A DNA stretch of 8,151 nucleotides from Vulcanimicrobiia bacterium (GTDB taxonomy: Bacteria > Eremiobacterota > Eremiobacteria > Baltobacterales > Baltobacteraceae), in assembly GCA_024281135.1 (NCBI GenBank), contig JAMXLG010000218.1, positions 1 to 8,151 on the forward strand, given 5' to 3'. Position numbers and translations under genes: made by a program. Positions 1 to 7,005 of the stretch are shown here, piece after piece. The notes under the pieces are model-generated. The model worked only from the letters and a program-made list of their open reading frames with translations, did no database searches and was not told the origin of the DNA. Position 1 is the first letter of the stretch. Every line of letters starts with the position of its first letter.

Positions 1-37
1 TTGAGTCCAACGACGTTTTAAAGGAGATCTTTCCCCA

Positions 38-537
38 ATGCACATGTTCAAAGTTACGAGCGCGGTTTTCGCGGCCTCGGACTCGCCGCGTGCGGCGGCG
101 GTTCAGGTTCCGGCCGATCCGGCGGGCTGTATTCTGCACCTGTAACCGCACCGGTATCGCCCGCTACGCCTTCTAGCACAAGCGCGCCGTCGGGAACCGC
201 AAACACAGTGACCGGATTTTCGGGCGACGCAAAACAAGCGCAAGTAAACGGTAAAACGATTCTCGTCGATGCTTCCACGGGTCTCGCGCTCTATTTCTTC
301 AATGGTGACGCTACGAATCAATCAAATTGTGCCGGCGGATGCCTTGCAATCTGGCCGAGTCACTCTGCAACCGCCAGCGAAAAGGCCGATGGTAATTTCT
401 CGATCTTCGCGCGCTCCGACGGTAGAGGCATGCAGTGGGCCTTCAAAGGCCGTCCGCTTTATACGTTCGTTTCCGATACGCCGGCCAACAACGCTACCGG
501 CAACAACATCCAGAACTTCGTCCTTGCAACGCCGTAA
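38..537 (+). pseudogene. Secreted Lipoprotein_15-type lipoprotein, frameshifted in the signal peptide
   Basis: First of two tandem paralogues. From the ATG at 38 (AGGAGA ribosome site at 22-27) the reading starts MHMFKVTSAVFA, matching the signal peptide of the copy at 618, but then runs into a stop near 143. The lipobox LGLAACGGG (about 76-102) and the whole remaining protein lie in another frame, open to the TAA at 535-537. Adding one base near 74-77 (GCCTCG to GCCCTCG) would join the parts into a lipoprotein of about 166 residues: signal peptide, lipobox cysteine, Pro/Ser/Thr-rich linker, then the domain with ALYFFNGD, SNC, GCLAIWP and GRPLYTFVSDTP motifs. This resembles the 'secreted repeat of unknown function' family (Lipoprotein_15, COG4315), whose role is not established. 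As read, the domain could start only at the GTG at 208, without an export signal. The choice between true pseudogene and sequencing error is open; the domain itself is undamaged. Confidence 0.72.
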
Positions 538-574
538 TTGAATTCCGCTCACACTTTTTTCATGTGCATTCAAT
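537..574. repeat. Imperfect AT-rich inverted repeat between the two lipoprotein genes
   Basis: The 80-base gap between the two lipoprotein genes holds ATTGAAT (537-543) and its complement ATTCAAT (568-574), with a short inner CACA/TGTG pairing (550-553 with 563-566) around a T-rich loop. It begins at the stop codon of the first copy. It may be a weak hairpin or a regulatory site, but no run of T follows it on the plus strand, so it is not called a terminator. The rest of the gap holds only the ribosome binding site of the second copy. Confidence 0.3.
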
Positions 575-617
575 AAAAACGTCCGGTCGAAAGACATTTC
601 ACAGGAGAGTTTTTCAA

Positions 618-1151
618 ATGCATATCATAAAGGTTACCGGCGCGATCGTCGCACTCGGCGTTGCACTCGCCGGTTGCGGAGGTGGTGGTTCCATGGGGTC
701 CACAGCACCCAGCGGAATGAACCCTCCGATGCCTGTAATGTCGCCGACGTCACCACCCGCCGGACCGACCATGGCGCCTTCTAGCGCGCCCACAGCTGCG
801 CCGACGGCAAGCCCGGTTACAGTGACCGGCTTTTCAGGCGACGCGAAAGTAGCGCAAGTAAATGGTCAGACGATTCTCGTCGATGCTTCCACCGGTCTCG
901 CGCTCTATTTCTTCAACGGCGATACCACCGATCAATCGAATTGCACCGGTAGCTGCCTTGCAATATGGCCCTCTCACAAGGCAACCGCGAGCGAGAAAGC
1001 CGATGGGAATTTTTCCATCTTCACTCGTTCCGACGGTAACGGCATGCAATGGGCGTACAAAGGCCGCCCGCTCTACACATTTGTTTCCGACACGCCGGCT
1101 CACAATGCCACCGGCAACAACTTCCAAAACTTCGTCCTCGCAACGCCGTGA
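618..1151 (+). CDS. Secreted lipoprotein with 'secreted repeat of unknown function' domain (Lipoprotein_15/COG4315 type)
   Basis: 177-residue predicted lipoprotein. The ATG at 618 is chosen because it follows AGGAGA (603-608) at 9 bases and begins a type II signal peptide: Lys5, a hydrophobic stretch and lipobox LAGC with the lipidated Cys20; the frame is open further upstream but that part has no signal sequence. A Gly-rich then Pro/Ala/Ser/Thr-rich linker (about residues 21-66) would tether the domain to the membrane. The domain (about 69-177) has the two family hallmarks: ALYFFNGD with SNC, GSCLAIWP, and later MQWAYKGRPLYTFVSDTP. The family is secreted or surface exposed and of unknown function; the two cysteines after the lipobox may form a disulfide (inference). 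It is a tandem paralogue of the frameshifted gene upstream, differing at 12 of the last 109 residues. By eye this pair is less GC-rich than the suf block. It is followed closely by a strong hairpin. Confidence 0.85.
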   Translation: MHIIKVTGAIVALGVALAGCGGGGSMGSTAPSGMNPPMPVMSPTSPPAGPTMAPSSAPTAAPTASPVTVTGFSGDAKVAQVNGQTILVDASTGLALYFFNGDTTDQSNCTGSCLAIWPSHKATASEKADGNFSIFTRSDGNGMQWAYKGRPLYTFVSDTPAHNATGNNFQNFVLATP

Positions 1152-1157
1152 CGATCG

Positions 1158-1184
1158 CGGAGCCGAGGTTATACCTCGGCTCCG
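1158..1184. terminator. Bidirectional terminator-like hairpin between convergent genes
   Basis: A perfect 11-bp stem (CGGAGCCGAGG with CCTCGGCTCCG) closes a 5-base TTATA loop, starting 6 bases after the lipoprotein stop. The TAA stop codon of the minus-strand symporter gene lies in the loop (1169-1171), and the right arm encodes its last residues (GAEV). No T-run follows on either strand, so this is not a textbook intrinsic terminator. It may still end or protect both convergent transcripts. Confidence 0.6.
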
Positions 1185-2797
1185 AGGCCGGTTTGCGAGC
1201 GGACGAGGAGTTGGTCGAACATGGCTTCCGACGGTTTGTCGCGTGTCGCGAGCGTGCCGATGACTGCGGCGACGAATGCGAGCGGGAGTGAGACGATGGC
1301 GGGATTGCGCAACGGGAAGAGTGCGTGTTCGTGGAGCGCGTCCGGGCCGACGGCGATGAGGCCGAGAGATGCGACGAGGCCCGTGACCATCGATACGATC
1401 GCGCCGAAACGCGTGAAACGGCGCCACGAAAGCGATAGGAGTAACGCGGGGACGTTTGCGCTTGCCGCTACGGCAAATGCGAGGCCGAGTAGAAACGCGA
1501 CGTTGACGCCGCGGAGCTTGACGGCGAGTGCGATTGCGGCTACGCCGACGGCTAAGGCCGTTGCGCGAGCGACAAACGAATACTCCTGATCGGACCCCTG
1601 TTTATTGCGCACGAGTGTGTACCAAATGTCGTGCGAAAAAGCGGAAGACGCGGCGATCATCAGGCCGGCTACGACCGCGAGAATCGTCGCAAATGCGATC
1701 GCTGCGATGAACGCAAAGAGCAAATCGCCGCCGAGGGCGCGACCCAGCGTCGGTGCGGCAACGTTGCTATCTTGACGGGGCACGATGAAGCCGTTTTTCG
1801 CAAGCTCTTCGTTGAGTTCTTTTGCGTCTTGTGGTGCGCGGAACGCGATATACCGTATAGCTTGAACGTCGCGCACCTCTTTGCCGATCATGTTGGGGCC
1901 GACGAGCGTTGCGGCGCCGAGGCCAATGATCGACGTCATGAGGTAGAAGACGCCGATCAGCGCCATCGCCCAACCGATCGACGAACGTGCCGCTGCTGCC
2001 GACGGGACGGTGAAGAACCGCATCAAGATGTGCGGCAATCCCGCGGTGCCGATGACGAGCGCGAGCGAGAGCGAGATCAGATCGAGCGCGGCGTGCGGCC
2101 CGGTGAAGAAGTTCAGCGGTATCATCAGGTTTCTCGTGCCGTGACCCACGTGAACCGACGATGCTGCGGTAAAGAGATGCGTGAGCGAAAAATCGAAGTG
2201 GACCAGCACGAGAAGCGATAACGCGAGGCCCGCGATGAGGAGCATCGCCGCTTTGAATATTTGGACCCACGTGCTCGCCAGCATTCCGCCTGCGAGCGCG
2301 TAGACCATGATGAGCGTGCCTGTGACGACAATGGCGATCGGTTCATCGAAACGTGCGATCAACAGATTGACGATCGAGCCCGCGCCGACCAGTTGCGCCG
2401 TCATGTAGAACAGCGTGACTGCAACTGTTGACAGCGCGGCGACGGCTCGCACGCCGCGGCCGCCAAGCCGAAATCCGATGATGTCGGCGACGGTGTAGCG
2501 GCCAGCGTTGCGCAGCGGTTCGGCGACTAGGAAGAGCACGACGAGATACCCTACGAGCCAGCCCACCGCATACAGAAACCCGTCGAATCCGTAAAAAGCG
2601 ATCAGTCCGGCAATGCCGAGGAAGGACGCGCCGGACATATAGTCGCCGGCGATCGCCCAGCCGTTTTGCACGCCGCTGATCCCGGTTGCTGCATAATAGC
2701 CGCGGCTCGTTCTGCTCCGCCCTGACGCCAGATAGGTGAGAACGAGCGCGATCGCGACGAAGAGCGCGAACATCACGAGGGATGCCGGGATGGTCAT
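1169..2797 (-). CDS. actP: Cation:acetate symporter, sodium:solute symporter family (ActP-like)
   Basis: 542-residue polytopic membrane protein, close in length to E. coli ActP (about 549). It contains the family-typical N-terminal segment GDYMSGASFLGIAGL (about 51-65) followed by LRNAGRYTVADIIGFRL, and the later ILAVVAGLMIAASSAFSHDIW region, which is characteristic of ActP rather than of sugar or proline symporters. Many hydrophobic segments span the length. ActP proteins import acetate and related short carboxylates with a cation across the inner membrane. The ATG at 2797 overlaps the TGA of the upstream DUF485 gene (ATGA) and has GAGGAG at 2806-2811, 8 bases away, so translation is probably coupled. 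In enterics the partner genes are acs and yjcH; here acs is absent and the pair ends a suf gene run. Substrate is inferred from family resemblance only; propionate or another monocarboxylate is possible. Confidence 0.9.
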   Translation of the reverse strand: MTIPASLVMFALFVAIALVLTYLASGRSRTSRGYYAATGISGVQNGWAIAGDYMSGASFLGIAGLIAFYGFDGFLYAVGWLVGYLVVLFLVAEPLRNAGRYTVADIIGFRLGGRGVRAVAALSTVAVTLFYMTAQLVGAGSIVNLLIARFDEPIAIVVTGTLIMVYALAGGMLASTWVQIFKAAMLLIAGLALSLLVLVHFDFSLTHLFTAASSVHVGHGTRNLMIPLNFFTGPHAALDLISLSLALVIGTAGLPHILMRFFTVPSAAAARSSIGWAMALIGVFYLMTSIIGLGAATLVGPNMIGKEVRDVQAIRYIAFRAPQDAKELNEELAKNGFIVPRQDSNVAAPTLGRALGGDLLFAFIAAIAFATILAVVAGLMIAASSAFSHDIWYTLVRNKQGSDQEYSFVARATALAVGVAAIALAVKLRGVNVAFLLGLAFAVAASANVPALLLSLSWRRFTRFGAIVSMVTGLVASLGLIAVGPDALHEHALFPLRNPAIVSLPLAFVAAVIGTLATRDKPSEAMFDQLLVRSQTGLGAEV

Positions 2798-3123
2798 TCG
2801 GTGAACTCCTCGCGCGCATGCTCGGTCACGCGCGCGGCGATCTTGTCAAACTTGCGCGCTTCGCGCATGTACACTGCGAGCAATCCCCACGCCATGACGA
2901 ACTGCAGGAGCGCGAACGCCCAAGCGCGCGTTAGCGGACCCGCAATCGTCTGGTCCATGTACGCCGGTGCGATGGCGATGCCAATCGGAAGCGCGAGGAA
3001 AAATGCGAACGCGAAAATGACGGCCGGAAGCGTGAATCGGCGGCGCGCGCGCAGGAGCGTGCGGAATTCATCGTCAGCCGCGAGCTCGTCCCATTCCCTT
3101 GCGGTCAAATGGTGGTGCTGCAT
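2794..3123 (-). CDS. DUF485 family inner membrane protein (YjcH-like)
   Basis: 109-residue protein with a basic N-terminal stretch (LLRARRRF, about 23-30), two hydrophobic segments (about 31-52 and 68-87) and a charged C-terminal tail (MREARKFDKIAARVTEHAREE). This two-helix layout, with an aromatic/arginine-rich lead-in, matches DUF485/YjcH proteins, which are usually encoded just before actP-type symporters and are thought to assist or associate with them. The gene overlaps actP by 4 bases and follows the small membrane gene by 15 bases. The ATG at 3121-3123 has no clear ribosome binding site, so reinitiation from upstream translation is likely. The N-terminal MQHHH is native sequence as read. 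Confidence 0.87.
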   Translation of the reverse strand: MQHHHLTAREWDELAADDEFRTLLRARRRFTLPAVIFAFAFFLALPIGIAIAPAYMDQTIAGPLTRAWAFALLQFVMAWGLLAVYMREARKFDKIAARVTEHAREEFTE

Positions 3124-3138
3124 CGGCCGGGTGGTTCG

Positions 3139-3429
3139 CTAACGCCGTAACCCGATCCCCGCCCGCACGGCATCGCCGATTAATGCGTCGACGGTCAAGG
3201 CGGCGAGAAATACACCGATTGCAATGATCGAAAAGTCCTGGCGTACCGGTCCGGACACGGTCGCGATGAGCATCAGCGCCAAAATGGCGAAAACGAACCC
3301 GACGAAGCCGCGCAGAAATCGATGCTGCAGGCGGGACTGACTGATGAGATCCCAGAGAATGACGGCGAAAGCCGCGCAAAGTGTCGCCGCAACGAGCCGT
3401 GCAAACGCGTCAACGAAGAAGGCGATCAG
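3139..3429 (-). CDS. Small three-helix membrane protein with non-canonical (CTG) start or SufU readthrough
   Basis: The frame continues directly after the sufU TAA (3436-3438): ACG CCG CTG ATC, then is open for 96 codons to a TAG at 3139-3141. The product has three hydrophobic stretches: from LIAFFVDAFARLVAATL through about residue 29, about 41-58 (GFVGFVFAILALMLIATV) and about 66-84 (FSIIAIGVFLAALTVDALI), then a short basic tail ending GLRR. No ATG, GTG or TTG occurs until TTG at 3280-3282 and ATG at 3271-3273, which would cut away the first helix and most of the second. I therefore place the start at CTG (3427-3429), 9 bases after GAAGAG, a possible ribosome site within the sufU end. Readthrough of the sufU stop would give a SufU-membrane fusion instead. 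No family recognised and no function claimed. The coherent hydrophobic pattern and tight fit between sufU and the DUF485 gene support real coding. Confidence 0.6.
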   Translation of the reverse strand: MIAFFVDAFARLVAATLCAAFAVILWDLISQSRLQHRFLRGFVGFVFAILALMLIATVSGPVRQDFSIIAIGVFLAALTVDALIGDAVRAGIGLRR

Positions 3430-3435
3430 CGGCGT

Positions 3436-3828
3436 TTACTCTTCGTCGGGCCAGCCGGCGAGCTCGCCGATGGCCGCGCTTTTGAGCACGCGCAGGCCGA
3501 GCGTCGCGCACTTCATACGCGTCGGGCTAATCCCGATGCCGACGTTTTCGAGCACGATGTCTTTTCCGAGTCTCGCGACGTCTTCGAGCTTCATCCCTTT
3601 GACTTCTTCCGTCAACATCGAAGCCGATGCTTGACTGATCGCGCATCCTTTGCCGGAGAAGCGAATGTCTTCGACGATGCCCTGATCGTTTACGCGCAAA
3701 TCCATGCGAATTTGATCGCCGCATAGGGGATTCAAATCCTCGGCGGTTGCCGAAGCAGCGTCCAGCGTCCCGAAGTTCCGCGGATTGCGGTAGTGATCGA
3801 GAATGAAGTCTCGGTAGAAATCGTCCAT
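3436..3828 (-). CDS. sufU: SufU-type Fe-S cluster assembly / sulfur transfer protein
   Basis: 130 residues from the ATG at 3828, with the SufU/IscU opening DFYRDFILDHYRNPRNFG. The three conserved cysteines are visible: Cys36 in NPLCGD (with Asp38), Cys62 in GKGCAISQASASM and Cys107 in RMKCATLGL. SufU proteins take sulfur from the persulfide of SufS and pass it on to SufBCD; in the best-studied case zinc is bound by these residues. The KCATL motif and the ASASML segment fit SufU better than IscU, which has a His before the third Cys. The Cys62-Cys107 spacing of 45 is nearer IscU than B. subtilis SufU, whose insertion makes that gap clearly longer, so this is a short variant. It lies 5 bases after sufS, the usual partner arrangement. 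No strong ribosome site is near the start. Confidence 0.92.
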   Translation of the reverse strand: MDDFYRDFILDHYRNPRNFGTLDAASATAEDLNPLCGDQIRMDLRVNDQGIVEDIRFSGKGCAISQASASMLTEEVKGMKLEDVARLGKDIVLENVGIGISPTRMKCATLGLRVLKSAAIGELAGWPDEE

Positions 3829-3833
3829 GCGAA

Positions 3834-5078
3834 CTAGAGTTTAAACACCTCGGCGGCTTTCTCGAGCCCCACGACGAGCGCGTCGATATCCGCCTGTGTG
3901 TTGTAGATGTAGAACGAGGCGCGCGCGGTTGCGGGCCAGCCCATCTTTTCCATGAGCGGCATCGTGCAATGGTGCCCCGCGCGCACGCACACGCCTTCCG
4001 TGTCGAGGATCGACGCAAGATCGTGAGCGTGAATGTCGCCGAAGTTGAACGAAAGCACACCTGAAACCAACTTCGGATCCTTCGGACCGTAAATGTCGAG
4101 GCCACGGCGCTCCAGCGGCGCGAGGCGTTCGAGCGCATACCCAAGCAGTTCTTGCTCGTGCGCGCGGACCCAATCCATCCCAAGCGCGCGCAGGTAGTCG
4201 ACGGCGGTGCCGAGCGCGATGGCGTCGGCGATATTGCTCGTGCCCGCTTCGAACTTCCATGGGAGCTCGTTGAACGACGTGTGCTCGTACTCGACCTTGC
4301 GGATCATGTCACCGCCCGCGAGAAACGGAGGCATTGCTTCAAGCAGCGCGCGTTTTCCGTAGAGCACGCCGATGCCGGTCGGGCCGAGCATCTTGTGCCC
4401 GCTAAACGCATAGAAATCAACGTCGAGTGCGCGCACGTCGACGGGAAGATGCGGAGCGCCCTGTGCACCGTCGACCAGTACCGTTGCGCCGGCGGCGTGC
4501 GCTTTCGGAATGATCTGCTCGAGCGGCGTAATCGAGCCCAGAGTGTTGCTGACGTGCGAGATCGCGAGCAGTTTGACTCCGGCAAGCAGCGTATCGAGAT
4601 CGTGAAGCTGCAGAATGCCACGTCCGTCGACGGGAATAAATCGCAGCGTTGCTCCGGTCTTTTCCGCGAGCAGTTGCCACGGTACGAGATTCGAGTGGTG
4701 CTCGAGCTGCGACGTGAGAATAACGTCGCCCTCGCGGATATTGGTCAGTCCCCAGCTGTAGCCGACGAGGTTGATCGCCTCGGTTGCGTTACGAGTCCAA
4801 ATCACCTCGCTCGAGTCGGCGTTGATGAAGCGCGCGACGTTTTCGCGTGACGCTTCAAACGCTTCGGTCGCACGCTCCGCGAGTTCGTACACGCCCCGGT
4901 GGATGTTCGCATTGTAGTCGGTGTAGTACGCGACGAGTGCGTCGATCACGCTCTGCGGTTTTTGCGAGGTCGCCGCGGAATCGAGATACACGAGCCGCTT
5001 GCCGCGCGACGTCGGCTTCGCGAGGATCGGAAAATCTGAGATGATGCGTTCGACTTTACGCTCGTCGAGAGTGATCAT
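3834..5078 (-). CDS. sufS: Cysteine desulfurase SufS (group II)
   Basis: 414 residues, the usual length for SufS. This pyridoxal-phosphate enzyme converts cysteine to alanine and carries the released sulfur as a persulfide. Visible features: YLDSAATSQKP near the N-terminus (31-41), the cofactor-contacting histidine region EHHSN (126-130), VDGAQ with Asp203, the Schiff-base lysine Lys229 in SGHKMLGPTG, and the RAGHHC loop (366-371) with catalytic Cys371. The RxGHHC form and short active loop mark it as group II (SufS/CsdA), not IscS. The ATG at 5078 overlaps the sufD TGA by 4 bases, and GGAAAG about 10 bases upstream may be the ribosome site. It is followed by sufU 5 bases later. All key residues are present and nothing looks broken. 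Confidence 0.97.
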   Translation of the reverse strand: MITLDERKVERIISDFPILAKPTSRGKRLVYLDSAATSQKPQSVIDALVAYYTDYNANIHRGVYELAERATEAFEASRENVARFINADSSEVIWTRNATEAINLVGYSWGLTNIREGDVILTSQLEHHSNLVPWQLLAEKTGATLRFIPVDGRGILQLHDLDTLLAGVKLLAISHVSNTLGSITPLEQIIPKAHAAGATVLVDGAQGAPHLPVDVRALDVDFYAFSGHKMLGPTGIGVLYGKRALLEAMPPFLAGGDMIRKVEYEHTSFNELPWKFEAGTSNIADAIALGTAVDYLRALGMDWVRAHEQELLGYALERLAPLERRGLDIYGPKDPKLVSGVLSFNFGDIHAHDLASILDTEGVCVRAGHHCTMPLMEKMGWPATARASFYIYNTQADIDALVVGLEKAAEVFKL

Positions 5079-6211
5079 ACGGGTTCTACTTTCCGCTGGA
5101 GCGCCTCACGAAGCGTTTCCCGCAGTGATTCCGAGGGAAACCGCTCGATGACCGGCTCGAAGAAGCCAAGCGCAATCATCCGCTCTGCGCTTGCGCGATC
5201 GATGCCGCGACTGGTCATGTAAAAGATTGCATCATCATCGAGCGCACCCACGGTCGCGCCGTGGAATGCTTTCACGTCGTTCGCCGCGATTTCGAGCGCG
5301 GGAATCGAATCGATGTGCGCTCGCTTCGAAAGCAGCAGCGCGTCGTCGCGCAAACTGGCTTGTGTCTGCTGCGCGCGTGCCGCAATGCGAATATTGCCGA
5401 GATAGCGCCCTTGGCCGGCGCCCGTTGCGGCAGCTTTGACGAGCGTCTGCGACGTCGATTCGCCTACGCGATGCTCGAGGTCGCTAACGATGTCGACGTG
5501 TTGCGAACCGCCGGGGAAGAAGAGCGACGCGACATTTGCATCGATGCCCGGTTGTTCGACGATCACCGCGACGTCCGCGACACTGAGGGATGCGCCGAGA
5601 TCGGCAGTCGCCCACGTAATGCGCGAGTCACGGCCGGGAAGGGCTGCGCGCGTGAAGAGAATGCGTGTGCTCTCCGGAGCAAGCTGCGGTGCGGCGTAGG
5701 TGACGTCGGCCGATTCATCAGTCACGATTTCGGCGATGCCGCAAACGAACGAGTTTGCGTCGACATCCAAATGCTCGATGATAGTCGCGCGCGAACCGCG
5801 CTCCGCGAACACGACCGAATACGGAAAGATCGCATCGCTGCCGGCGTTGCGGTAACGGATGACAACGGGTTCATCGGACGCACAGTCGCGCGGAATATAG
5901 ATGAAGGCCCCGAGATGCGTAAACGCTCGCGCAAGATGCGCGAATTTCATTGTGGGTTGCACTGCTTTTCCGAACGCACGCTCGAGCAGCACTGCATGGT
6001 CGCGTTGGGCCGTCTGTAAATCGCAGGCGATAATGCGGCCGGCTGGAGCTTCGATCTCGACCGAGCCTCCGGGAGTTCCCGAAGGAATCGGCACGTCGAG
6101 CGTCTCGAGATCGAACTTCCAGTAGCGGCTCGGCTTCTCGCGTCCGGTGCGGGTCGAGCGAAAGCGCTCGAGCGCGCCCTCTCGATCGCTCTCGAGCAGT
6201 TGGCTAGACAA
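5075..6211 (-). CDS. sufD: Fe-S cluster assembly protein SufD
   Basis: 378 residues from the TTG at 6209-6211. SufD pairs with SufB and SufC in the scaffold complex. The C-terminal core shows the SufD signature DVKAFHGATVG followed by DDDAIFYMTSRGID; the histidine (His317) is kept, while the residue two before it, cysteine in E. coli SufD, is Ala. SufB instead has a HEATTS-type motif, so this is SufD. The N-terminal KPSRYWKFDLETL resembles the usual SufD lead-in. Start choice: the frame is open upstream, with an ATG at 6239-6241 (10 residues longer, MTSFARRRAH), but its only Shine-Dalgarno-like match is too close. The TTG has GAGGAG at 6222-6227, 10 bases away, and overlaps the sufC stop by 8 bases. 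The protein is somewhat shorter than E. coli SufD (about 423). sufB is not next to it. Confidence 0.93.
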   Translation of the reverse strand: MSSQLLESDREGALERFRSTRTGREKPSRYWKFDLETLDVPIPSGTPGGSVEIEAPAGRIIACDLQTAQRDHAVLLERAFGKAVQPTMKFAHLARAFTHLGAFIYIPRDCASDEPVVIRYRNAGSDAIFPYSVVFAERGSRATIIEHLDVDANSFVCGIAEIVTDESADVTYAAPQLAPESTRILFTRAALPGRDSRITWATADLGASLSVADVAVIVEQPGIDANVASLFFPGGSQHVDIVSDLEHRVGESTSQTLVKAAATGAGQGRYLGNIRIAARAQQTQASLRDDALLLSKRAHIDSIPALEIAANDVKAFHGATVGALDDDAIFYMTSRGIDRASAERMIALGFFEPVIERFPSESLRETLREALQRKVEPV

Positions 6212-6974
6212 GTGCGCGCGTCTCCTCGCGAATGATGTCATAGCCTTCGCGTTCGATACGGTGCGCCAGCTCTGCGTCGCCGGTCTTGACGATGCGACCA
6301 TCGATCATCACGTGCACGACATCCGGTTCGATGTGCTGCAGAATACGCGGATAGTGCGTGATGATGAGGAAACCCGTGTTTTTGCCTTCGTCGCTCGCGC
6401 GCAGCGCTTTCACCGATTCGCCGACATCTTTGAGCGCGTCGACGTCGAGTCCGGAATCTGTTTCGTCGAGAATCGCATACTTCGGCGCGAGCACCGCCAT
6501 CTGCAGCATCTCGAGACGCTTCTTTTCACCGCCGGAGAAGCCGTCGTTCAGGTAGCGGCCGAGAAACGACGGATCCATCCCGAGAATGTCCATCTTCTCG
6601 AGCAGCAGCGCGCGGAATTTCGCAGGCGTGAGTTCGCCCGGGCGCTCCGCTTGGCGCGCCGCGAAGAGAAAGTTCGGAACCTTCACGCCCGGGATCGCAG
6701 CGGGATACTGAAAGGAAAGGAAGAGGCCCGCGCGCGCCCGCTTGTCAGCCGGAAGCGCGAGGATGTCCTCGCCGTCGAGTGTCGCGCTTCCCTCGGTCAC
6801 ATCATATTTTGGATGGCCGGTAAGCGAGAAAGCGAGCGTCGATTTGCCGCTGCCGTTGGGACCCATCAGGGCGTGGACTTTGCCGGGCTCGACGATGAGC
6901 TCGATTCCCTTGAGAATTTCGTTGCCTTCGACGCTGCAGTGCAGGCCGGAAATGCGGAGGCCCTGGTCGGACAC
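6204..6974 (-). CDS. sufC: Fe-S cluster assembly ATPase SufC
   Basis: 256-residue ABC-type ATPase, normal SufC length. Visible motifs: Walker A GPNGSGKST (38-46), Q-loop Gln89 in SFQYP, signature SGGEKKR (147-153), Walker B YAILDE ending at Glu171, D-loop SGLD (174-177) and H-loop His207 in ITHYPR. The ETDSGLDVDALK and THYPRIL stretches are typical of SufC and separate it from transporter ATPases. It is a soluble ATPase that drives conformational change of the SufB-SufD scaffold. The start is a GTG (6972-6974) with GAGGAG at 6983-6988, 8 bases upstream. First gene of the minus-strand run, reading away from sufR, with a likely promoter at 7015-7042. Confidence 0.97.
   Translation of the reverse strand: MSDQGLRISGLHCSVEGNEILKGIELIVEPGKVHALMGPNGSGKSTLAFSLTGHPKYDVTEGSATLDGEDILALPADKRARAGLFLSFQYPAAIPGVKVPNFLFAARQAERPGELTPAKFRALLLEKMDILGMDPSFLGRYLNDGFSGGEKKRLEMLQMAVLAPKYAILDETDSGLDVDALKDVGESVKALRASDEGKNTGFLIITHYPRILQHIEPDVVHVMIDGRIVKTGDAELAHRIEREGYDIIREETRALV
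6222..6227 (-). promoter_or_regulatory. Ribosome binding site deciding the sufD TTG start
   Basis: GAGGAG on the minus strand lies inside the last codons of sufC, 10 bases before the TTG at 6209-6211. The alternative ATG at 6239-6241 has only GAAGG two bases upstream, which is too close to work well. This supports the TTG start, though the ATG cannot be excluded. Confidence 0.55.
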
Positions 6975-7005
6975 GCGTGCTGCTCCTCGGATAGACGATC
7001 TGGTG

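Noticed and set aside
62..76. Programmed -1 frameshift at GTTTTC in the first lipoprotein gene
   Set aside because: The bases do not form a proper slippery heptamer and the product would place Arg in the hydrophobic core; a lost base explains the pattern better.
1631..2221. Plus-strand frame of 196 codons opposite actP
   Set aside because: Charged, low-complexity translation antisense to a membrane transporter, as expected from a shadow frame.
3074..3379. 101-codon minus-strand frame rich in Arg/His/Pro over the DUF485 and small membrane genes
   Set aside because: It overlaps two better-supported genes in another frame and its composition is that of an out-of-frame shadow.
5261..6019. Plus-strand frame of 252 codons opposite sufD
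   Set aside because: It is antisense to the SufD core and has no recognisable domain or ribosome site.
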